NCBI GenBank assembly: GCA_036873135.1
Contig: JAPTYO010000009.1
Location: 33,930,756 to 33,994,755 of the forward strand
DNA length: 64,000 nucleotides
DNA from: Clarkia xantiana subsp. parviflora
Lineage: Eukaryota; Streptophyta; Magnoliopsida; Myrtales; Onagraceae
Reading direction: 5' to 3'
Part shown: in pieces, positions 56,500 through 64,000 of the stretch
How the letters are laid out: the number at the start of each line of letters is the position of its first letter
Position numbering within the stretch: the first letter of the stretch is position 1
Made by a program: the position numbers and the translations under genes
Notes under the pieces: model-generated
Seen by the model: only the letters and a program-made list of their open reading frames with translations
What the model was told of the DNA's origin: nothing
Database searches by the model: none

Positions 56500-57730
56500 T
56501 CAAGTGTGTCGTACTTGGTAGAGGTATGCGCCTAATTTTTAGGGCGCTGTCTTGAATCTTCGTGTACCTATCTTTGATGAACATGTTATTCATTGCATAT
56601 ATAATACGGAGTCCAAGGATCTCCGGGTTAGGATCATATTTTGAGAACATAGACATAGTCATCTATTAGATAACCTCTTTATCTAGGGAGTTTATTTTTG
56701 CAAGGATAAATGCAAGGATACTTGTAAGGATATGTGTTCCATCCTTGTTCCTGGTTCATTTGCAGTGCCGTGTGGGGAGGGCTTGTTGTGACTGGTGCCC
56801 CCCTTGCATACCAATGCCAGATGGGATCCTTCGACGGACTTGGCCCTAGGATGCTTAGTGGAAGGTTATAGTAGGGGTAATCCTTTGTGACCTTCATGGT
56901 AGTTCCTCTATAGGATGTTGAGAGTGCTCAACTTATTTTTGTAAGTGAGCCTTCCATCTTGTAATCTTTCCCAGAATTTTGACCTTATAGGTGTTCTTTG
57001 AGATTGAGGAATCTGTTGCTTGTGCATCTCTTGGTTGGCGACAGCCTTTTATGGATTCTTCTAGTGGTCTACCTGTGTATATATATACCACGGAGCCCGA
57101 AGGCGTCCGTTATGGTCATTCTTGGAAAACATGTTGGTATCAAGTATCAAAATCTACCCCTTTTAGGGAGTTGGCTTGTTATGCAGTTAAATTAAATAAG
57201 AGGATATGGGTGTAGGGGTGTTGATATCCCCTGCTTCCTTGGTAATGTAATTTTCTTCCTCCATTAGTCTGTATGTATTCCTTCCACTTGAGTAATATAA
57301 AGTCGCATCCTTGCAAGGAGGACTAGGTGGAGGTGTATCGTCCATGTACGCTATGTGTGATCTCACTCTGTTGCGTCTCTCCATGAGACTTCCCATTGTA
57401 GTAGCTATGTAATAATATGGTGTGGTACTCTATGAGTCCCCTGTTCAAGTCCTTGTCTTTCTGACTGCTCCCCTGTTCTAGGGGGATGTGTACCGAGGGT
57501 TGTCATGCATGAGGGATTGGAACCGTCGTGTTGTATCATAACTGAGCGATTGGCTTGTCGGGTTATCGGGACGATGTCCCTTACTTTGATATTTCTTTGG
57601 AATGTCCCTTAGTCGTGTTCGTGGTGATACAGACTGTATGTCTATCGAGCGTATCCATGGGGAGGTGGATGTTGGAACTCTTATTTCGTTGGTGGTCTGA
57701 CTTGCATGTCCTCCCTTAGTGCGGTGTATG
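56500..57730. other. Element B internal region, no gene supported
   Basis: Matches D 35129-36170 in patches. No domain on either strand. Confidence 0.5.
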
Positions 57731-58389
57731 TCCTAGCTCTTTGTTGTGTTTGTTATTGCATTGGAGGCACAAATTGTTGCCTTCCCATTGGGGGTGGCAG
57801 TTGCTCCCTCATTCTTTGATTTTTACAATGCCCCCTTTGGAGGGCTTGTGTGTTGTTCTTCTTTATGGTACTCCTCTGCTTGCGGATGTCTCTCCACTTG
57901 CGTATATTGCCTCTCTTGCATGTTCCTTAGTGCCTCTCTATAGGCTAACAACTCTTTTAATACCTTCATGAATCTTGGAGTCACTTTTGTGCTCCTTGCT
58001 AATATATAGGACTTGGGTTGGTGGTATGAGCCTGTTGGTTATTTCCTGGCATGCCTTGTGTTGGTATTCCATATGGATACTCCTGATAGTGTGTTCCATA
58101 ATAGTATCCCTGTGGAGGTACTGTGTATTGGTATCCCTAGGATGACCCTCTCTGTTGCCCCCTTGCCCCTGTGGTCTCTGAGCCATGGGGGTCGTGGCAG
58201 GGGAAGACTCAGCTCTAGCTGGGCGTGAGGGTTCTCCCTGATTGTCAGGTTGGGGTGCTTCTGGGGCTACCTGAGGTTCCGGATGTGCAGGCCTTTTCTC
58301 TGGGTTAGGCTTTGCTGGAGGCATAGGTGTCTCCCATGCCTGTTGCCCTCAGGTGGGCGATTCTCTCTAGATGGTAGGCTATTCTCCAT
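57731..58389 (-). pseudogene. Element B gag N-terminal remnant
   Basis: ATG at 58387-58389 followed by NRPPEGNRHG. After a frame change come Pro-rich PNPEKRPAHPEPQVAPEAPQ and QGEPSRPARAESSPATTP, like the start of E gag, then Tyr/Gln-rich degraded text. No capsid or knuckle. Confidence 0.72.
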
Positions 58390-58422
58390 AGCTCTAGTTA
58401 TTGCCAGGCTTCTTGTTCAAAA

Positions 58423-58440
58423 ACCGCAGACGGCGCCAAG
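58423..58440 (-). other. Element B primer-binding site
   Basis: The minus strand reads CTTGGCGCCGTCTGCGGT directly after the 5' LTR. Confidence 0.75.
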
Positions 58441-59197
58441 TGTTAGGTTATAAGGTCTGAGTCAACGGATCGCTAACTTAGAGCTTATCTCCCACTAATG
58501 TGATGTCGGGTTACGTGCTCCTCGGGGTCTTTCGTACCGTTTCCTACTCTTCTGCTTCCTTGTCTCTCTGCTCCTTGCTACCCTACAAGAGGGGTAGTAT
58601 CAAGCACGGAGGGGGGGTGGTGCTTGATGAACCCTCTCTGATGCTTAAGTCAGAATACTTCTAGAGAGATAAAATGTAGAGAGAAGTCAGAGCTAAAAAT
58701 GTGCAAGTAATCCAGATCCCCCAAATGAATGGTGAAGGGGTTGTATTTATAGGCAAAGGTGTCATTAAGGTGACTTAAGGACACCGTTAACCTCTAAACA
58801 CAATTAATTAGTCCTTAATCACATAATTAAAACCTTAAAGCATGGAGAGGTTCACGGAAATAATCTAACTGTAGGAGTCGCGAAATGGTGCCGGGGCCCT
58901 TGGGGGCGGAGAGAAAATCCGACTCCTAAGGGTAGGGGTTGGGTGTGGCCACCCAACCCCTCCCTAAGGGAGATTGGGTTGGCCAACCCGATCTCACCTA
59001 GGGGAGGTCGGGTGTGGCCATCCGATCTCACCTAGGTGAGTTCGACGCGTGGCCCGGACGAGTATTTTCGCCTCGTCCGGACCGTTGGTGTTTCGGCGGG
59101 GTGTTCGGGTTAAAGTTTCGATTTATAATCATTACCGGGGTGATAAAAATAATACGATTCGTAAGTCAACGGGTTCAAATTGGGCGTATATCCATCA
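58441..59197 (-). repeat. Element B 5' LTR
   Basis: 757 bp, TGTTAGG...CCATCA. Minus-strand TATA box at 58744-58751. Short palindrome array at about 58928-59045. Confidence 0.92.
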
Positions 59198-59202
59198 CGC
59201 AT

Positions 59203-59615
59203 GAAGACAAGAAAACATGAAAACATAAGAGTATGTGTGTTTACATATATGTTTTCATGGAAACAAGTTTATACGTAAGCATTAATAAAACAATTACGTA
59301 AACAGGTTCTGATTAACTAAACAAGTTAATATAATCTTCATAACTAAGTCATGTGAAGTTATAAGCTGAGATGGACCATACGTGTTTAAGGAGTAAATTA
59401 AAAATACATAAAGGAAAATGAGGTGTGAAATATACAGACATGGAGAATATGTGGAGGCTCAAACGTAGAGAGGGGTAACATTAACTTTTAGGACATATTA
59501 GAGCTTATACATTGAGAATATACGTGAGCTATATTGAACAAATATGGAGCATATACAAACATGGATAATATACGTGATTGTAAAATAAAAATAGAGCAAT
59601 TTCGTGCTGATAACG
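59203..59615 (-). other. Copia 5' leader and primer-binding site
   Basis: AT-rich leader. The PBS at 59601-59615 reads CGTTATCAGCACGAA on the minus strand, directly after the LTR end CATAACA. This resembles the tRNA-Met type PBS of plant copia elements in diverged form. Confidence 0.75.
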
Positions 59616-59662
59616 TGTTATGAAACATACCAAAGACAAGAGAAAGATGATATGAAGAGAGT
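59616..59662 (-). repeat. Copia 5' LTR, first 47 bp in the window
   Basis: TGTTATGAAACATACC onward matches 1376-1421 and is cut by element C. AGAGT at 59658-59662 should be the left TSD of C; its partner lies outside the window. Confidence 0.85.
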
Positions 59663-60423
59663 TGTTGGATCACGGGCGAAGCTCCGTTACGTCCTTGACG
59701 GAAAGCTTTGGACTCCTGGGCTCCGCGCAATCCTGCAAAAGGGGATGACCTGGGTGGTGACCCAGAATCCCTCTCTGATGCTTAAATGAGTATGTGATCA
59801 ATGGGGTGGTAAGCAAAAAGTCTAAGTTCGTCTTAGATCATGGTTTTCTGAGGTAACTTCCTCATTTATATAGGAGGGGAAGTTACTCAGTTACCTGTTA
59901 CTGCGCCTGGCAGTTTTACCCATGATTCCGTGTATCTCGCCATGATTCCGCATATCTCGGTCGGAATTCCGTATATCTCGCCCCACGCTCCGCGTATCTT
60001 ACCCGTACTCCACGTATCTCGGGCACGCCCTGCGTATCTCGGGGGATTTATCTTTATCTCTAACCGTCTCCCACTACTCTATCTAGTAGGCGGGTTTCTC
60101 GGTCTTTATCCTCTGATCACAAGTCCCGACTCCTGTCGGAGACTCCAGAGTTGTCTCATTCTAGATCACCACCCAGGACCTTCAGTCTCTACAGGACAGG
60201 TCCAGCCTCTGCGGGGCTTTATTATCGGGGCCTTTACTAAGGCATATCGGGGCCTACTCAGAGGCTTCTTGTCGGGAGCATATAGCTCATGTGTCGGGGC
60301 CGCTATCGTCGGGACCCTTAATACTGGGCCTCTGGGCCCTCCAGGCCTTTGACGAGGCCCACTGGACCTACTCGCCGTCCATTTGGCTGGTAACGGGGCT
60401 AACGATTACATCAGAACCCATCA
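59663..60423 (-). repeat. Element C 3' LTR
   Basis: 761 bp, TGTTGGATCACGGGCG to CAGAACCCATCA. Minus-strand TATA box at 59865-59872. PPT follows at 60424-60435. Confidence 0.92.
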
Positions 60424-60943
60424 TTTGCCCCCAAGACATGGGGGACTTTTAGTTCGTCATGTCTTTTAATTCAGCTCTTCTGACCTCGTTGTCGGAGGTT
60501 TTTATTTCCGTACCTTCCGATACCACCGTCAGAGGCTTTTGTTTTCATACCTTCCGATACTACCGTCAGAGGCTTTTGCCTTGCGTGTGATTGTTGTATA
60601 ACAGAGTCTCTTACTCATGATTACCTTGGGCCCACCAGACCCCATGGGCAGTTGCCAAATCTGAGGAGACTCCTCGGTTACTGTAGCATTAAATGCCTAG
60701 GGATAAGGAAACGACGTTTAAACCGGCGTGACTGTTGTTTTCTGAAAAAGCAGCTGTGACGTCACGCACGTCCCTTCCGTACGTATGATCTCGGCGATTA
60801 AGATCGTGTCGTTTCCTCTTCAACGGTGCAGATCGTGCCCATCTGGCTGTCTCTTCCGTACCGTCTTCCTAATTTCAAAGATCGAGATCCAGTCGTTTCG
60901 CCTTCAACGGTCAAGATTGAGTTCCCTCAGTTGTCCTTTTGCT

Positions 60944-60950
60944 TATAAAA
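60944..60950 (+). promoter_or_regulatory. TATA box of antisense gene aORF-C
   Basis: TATAAAA, 161 bp before the aORF ATG, in the context GCTTATAAAAGC as in F. Confidence 0.68.
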
Positions 60951-61104
60951 GCCAAAACCCTGGCATTATTCACTTCTTCTGCACTCTCTCGATTTCAGCC
61001 ATCCTTGCATTCGAAGTTCTTCTCCAAGCTCTTCCTGTTGTTCCAGTGATCCAAGGCCTTCATCCTTCCGATCTTCCTCCGTTTTATCTCTCCGATCATC
61101 GATC

Positions 61105-63824
61105 ATGTCTTGTAAGGACTTTCTTCTGTGCCTTCGTGATTTACTTGCTGTTTGTTCCTCTTTTCTCAAATTCTCTTGTTTGCAATCATTTTAGACGAAG
61201 CTAGTTCTGAGGTTAGGGCTCCTTTCACTTTCGAGTTTGCTATCAATGAGATATCTGAGGCTTCGTATGAGGCTGCCCTTAGAGAGGGGTGTATTACCTC
61301 GGATTGGGAACCTCGCTTCCCATATGAGTCCCAACCTGCTGTCAGAAGGAAGCACATCGTTACGCCTCCTCGGGCAGGGGAAGTGTTCGTCTCCGCCGGA
61401 CAAATAAGCGCGGGGATTCGGTTCCCCTTCTGTGGAAACATGGTGGAGATGTGCCACTTCTACAAAACGCATCCTTGTACCTTCTCTCCACACGCCATCC
61501 GCGTGTGGAATGCCTTCCAACTCTTATGCCACCGTCAGCAGTGGACGTACAGTCTTCTGCTGTTCCGCACTTTCTATGGCATGAAGTGCAATGTGTCTGC
61601 TCATTCTCCCCCCGACTCCCCAAGTGGACAAAGGAGCAACTTTCACGTTTCGGCTGGGACAGCGAAACTTGGAAGTTCCACAAAGATCGGGTGCTGATCC
61701 GCGATTCGGGATCCGACAACAGCGGATGGAAGAAGTACTACTTCTTCGTCCAGCACAGCTCTGTTCCATGGCCTCGATGGGAGGTCGTGGCGGACCCTGC
61801 CCCCAAGCTCTTAGACTACACTGAGGATGACCTCAACACCCTCCAGATGGTTCAGCTCTACCGCTGGGGGGACAACTTCATACCCCTCGACACCAACAAG
61901 CTCCAGGAGAGGAACCTGATTACTATCGGAGTCCGACTCCTTGACTCTGTTTCCAAGGATTTGGTTATCTGGGTAATATTTCTAACTATCTTATTTTTCA
62001 CCTTTGCAGCCAAGAAGGCTTCTCTGTTGATTCATCTCATTATGAAGCAGGGCAAGACTGATGCCGTCCAGAGTGGCTCCAAGCGGAAGCGCAAGCTGGT
62101 GAAGAAAGGTGCTTCCTCCTCCACTCCTTTATCTGCTGCTCCTCCGACTGAAGAGCAAGTCGGGGCCAAGAAGGCCAGGCGGGAGGAGATAGATCGGACC
62201 TTCGGGGCCACCACCGTCGAGGAAGGTAAGCGCGTTCGTCGTGCAATTAAACGATATAAAAAATTAGTTCCCAAGGAGTTTATCCCCGCCGATCGGGAGT
62301 CGCGGGTTCGGGAAATTAAATATATTCTTCAAGGAGAAGTTCCCCGCGTTCTCAAGGCGGGATATTACAATTTCCATGGGAAAGACCAACACGTCGAACG
62401 TCAAATTCTCTGGTGTCCTGGCGGAGTTATTCCTGATCATGTTCGTCCTGCCACCACAGGTCCCTTGGAGACTCCTGCCCCGACGGAGGCTATCATTCCA
62501 GCGGAGACTGCAGCTCCGCAAGAACTAATGCTGGAGGACGTCCCGGCGGAAGCGCAGTTCCGTCAGGTGACCAATTTGGAGGCCTCTCCTTCTGTCGAGG
62601 AGCCTGATGAGGGGGGCCTGCTTCCCCGCGGCAGGTCGGGGTCAAGGAGCATGAGGCCCGCTGTGAGGGACGTGTCCCGGAGTCCTCCTCATGTTCTTCG
62701 CACTCCAACTCCCGAGCCTCCGACTGAGATAGCTCCTCCCACCACCGGGGCCGAGACTATCCCTCGTCTTCCGATGGATGACGTGTACAAGATTTACACC
62801 TCCGACCAGGCGGCGATCCCTTGGCGTCCGATCGAATCCCTCCACGGGTTTTCGATCCGTAGGGACAATCTTGAGCCTGACTTGGCCCTGCATCTGCTGT
62901 CAGGGTCAATTCCTCCTGCTTTGAGACTACCGCTTTGCCTGACGCAGGAGGACATCGAAGAGGAGTTCCGTGCCATGGTCGTTCGTCGGATGGAGGTAAC
63001 ACCTTACCTTTTCTCGTTTTCCTCTTCATTCCTACTTTCGACCACTGAATTCTTTATCTTTTTTCCCTTCGCCTTAGGAAACTGCGGACCAGCAGCGTTG
63101 CTTCGCCATCGCCTTAGCTCTGAAGAGTGCTTTGGAGGAGGCTGAAGCCAAGTCGAACCCTGATGCCTTAGCCAAGCTTCAGGTGGAACTTGACGAGGCG
63201 GTGGTGGCCAAGAACAAGATGGCCAAGGAGAAGGCTCTCCTCGAAGATATGTCCTCAAACCTGCTCAAGAAGGTCCACGACCATGAAGCTGTCATGCGTC
63301 GGGAGCGGAAGATGGCCCAGGTGGAGCAGCAGCGGAACGAGGCGGAGAAGCAGCAACTCATTCGCAAGAAGAACGTCTTCGCGGATCTTCTGGCGGAGGC
63401 CAAAGCCAAGTTTGAGGCGGAGAGGGCTGAGTTCTCTGCCAAGCTGGCTGAGGCAAAGGCTCAAGGCCTCGAGGAGGGCCGCCTGCAGGGCCGCGAGGAG
63501 GGCCGCCTTCAGGGCCACGGGGAGTATCGGAACTCTGAAGAGTTCAAGGTGGCTGCTGTAGAGTTCTGCAAGTCCGAGGTGGAGGATGTGCTATATAATG
63601 CTGTCGAGGAACTCTACACAGTCTACGCGGATTCCATTGACTTCACGAAGTCCGAGACTCTTGCCCCCGTCGCGGAGAAGTATTTCAACCTCCCCGCGGA
63701 GAGTGAAGAAGCCGCTGCTGTGGACCCGACTCCGCCAGCTGCGGAGCCTTCTGTCCAGGCCCCTCCAAACCTTGCTCCCTCCGACGCTGCTGAGGATCCA
63801 TCTTCCAACAAGGACCAAGTTTAA
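61105..63824 (+). pseudogene. aORF-C: antisense 'putative gypsy type transposon' protein
   Basis: Exon 1 61105-61111 (donor GTAAGG), exon 2 from 61195, intron 62996-63077, last exon 63078-63824. Domain: AALREGCITSDWEPRFPYES, GIRFPFCGNMVEM, CTFSPHAIRVWNAF. A 7-bp loss at about 61593 shifts the frame. After that the frame is open to the 62996 donor, including read-through of the 37-nt GT-AG-like segment near 61973, which would encode a hydrophobic stretch (VIFLTILFFTFA). The coiled-coil exon is complete, with an extra Gly/Arg-rich repeat (LQGREEGRLQG), and ends in NKDQV. Confidence 0.82.
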
Positions 63825-64000
63825 TGCTTACATCTTTTAGTCCTTGTTGTCTTTCTCCTTTGTCTCTTGTAACGGACCTCTTTGGCCTTCTGGCCTTTAT
63901 ATAAGTAGTTTTCTTTCCATCTGTTTTGGCACCGATACTCGTTTGCACTTTATCTAAAGCGGCTTTAAATTCGTTACTCAGAACGTTCCGATGCGCCATT
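63825..64000. other. aORF-C 3' UTR and start of the tandem block
   Basis: Like F 46433-46610 (TTCGTTACTCAGAACGTTCC, then TGCGCCA). The tandem repeat block would start at the window edge. Confidence 0.65.

Larger units (their letters stand above)
38374..59197 (-). mobile_element. Level 2: element B, non-autonomous family 2 element, carrying F
   Basis: Perfect TSD CGCAT (38369-38373 and 59198-59202). LTRs of 759 and 757 bp differ by about 19 substitutions and a 2-bp indel. Without F it is about 9.3 kb, almost the same length and order as D: LTR, gag remnant, unknown region, hairpin array, 27-bp array, aORF remnant, hairpin, PPT, LTR. No enzyme domain. PPT at 39133 and PBS at 58423 give minus orientation. 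Confidence 0.92.
1376..59662 (-). mobile_element. Level 1: Ty1/copia LTR retrotransposon, split by three insertions
   Basis: Minus-strand copia element. Pieces in element order: partial 5' LTR (59616-59662), PBS and leader (59203-59615 and 38182-38373), start of gag (38117-38181), rest of gag and pol (1803-6683), PPT and 3' LTR (1376-1595). The LTR starts TGTTATGAAACATACC at both 1376 and 59616. Element A interrupts gag, element B the leader and element C the 5' LTR. Removing A and B leaves about 6 kb, a normal copia size. Gag continuity across A is clear: the N-terminal piece ends at GKNYLG and the frame resumes with WVLDAEIHLD. The element is dead, with several frameshifts and stops, and must be the oldest in the stack. 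Confidence 0.93.
59663..64000 (-). mobile_element. Level 2: element C, Tat-type Ty3/gypsy, 3' part only
   Basis: Same family as F and A: LTR, PPT, plus-strand aORF and the first bases of the tandem repeat block. Gag-pol and the other LTR would lie beyond 64000. It is the third gypsy or gypsy-derived insertion into the same copia. Confidence 0.9.

Noticed and set aside
1..64000. Host genes, tRNA or rRNA genes, DNA transposons, LINEs, pararetrovirus sequence
   Set aside because: I looked for exon-like conserved domains, tRNA-like cloverleafs, terminal inverted repeats and an envelope or movement-protein region and found none I could support.

Overview
This is plant nuclear DNA, probably from a eudicot with a retrotransposon-rich genome. 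I find no host protein-coding gene, no tRNA or rRNA gene and no bacterial feature. Almost all of the window (1376-64000) is one stack of LTR retrotransposons inserted into each other. I resolved it from LTR ends (TG...CA), 5-bp target-site duplications (TSDs), primer-binding sites (PBS), polypurine tracts (PPT) and reading-frame or paralogue continuity across each insertion.

Layout. Positions 1-1375 are AT-rich flank holding a small relic of an older Ty1/copia integrase. Level 1 is a Ty1/copia element on the minus strand, from its 3' LTR at 1376-1583 to its 5' LTR starting at 59616; about 6 kb of it is visible, split into four pieces. Level 2 is three insertions into that copia: element A (6684-38116, inside copia gag, TSD CATCC/TATCC), element B (38374-59197, in the copia 5' leader, TSD CGCAT) and element C (59663 to beyond the window, in the copia 5' LTR). 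Level 3 is element D (17655-37875, inside the 5' LTR of A, TSD CTCGT) and element F (42366-53878, inside B, TSD CATGG). Level 4 is element E (24225-35123, inside D but on the plus strand, TSD GAGTG).

The elements fall into two Ty3/gypsy families. Family 1 (A, F, C; LTRs about 0.68-0.76 kb starting TGTTGGATCACGG) has gag-PR-RT-RNaseH-INT of Tat type on the minus strand, a hypervariable tandem-repeat block after pol, and an extra intron-containing gene (aORF) running in the opposite direction, with its own TATA box. Family 2 (D, E, B; LTRs about 0.76-0.97 kb with TATATCCATCA at one end and TGTTAGG at the other, read on the minus-strand members) is non-autonomous. E carries gag, a protease and then a second, divergent gag-like domain where RT would be expected, plus a nearly intact six-exon antisense aORF. 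D and B are matching derivatives of about 9.3 kb that keep only a gag N-terminal remnant, an aORF with its central domain deleted, and two kinds of hairpin-forming tandem array.

LTR-LTR differences counted by eye agree with the nesting order: A about 8/683, D about 7/972, E about 3/905 on one branch; B about 19/757, F 14/739 on the other. Every gag-pol has lesions, so no element here looks autonomous now. F is the least broken, but it has lost catalytic residues in both RT and RNase H. Family 2 would need enzymes supplied in trans.
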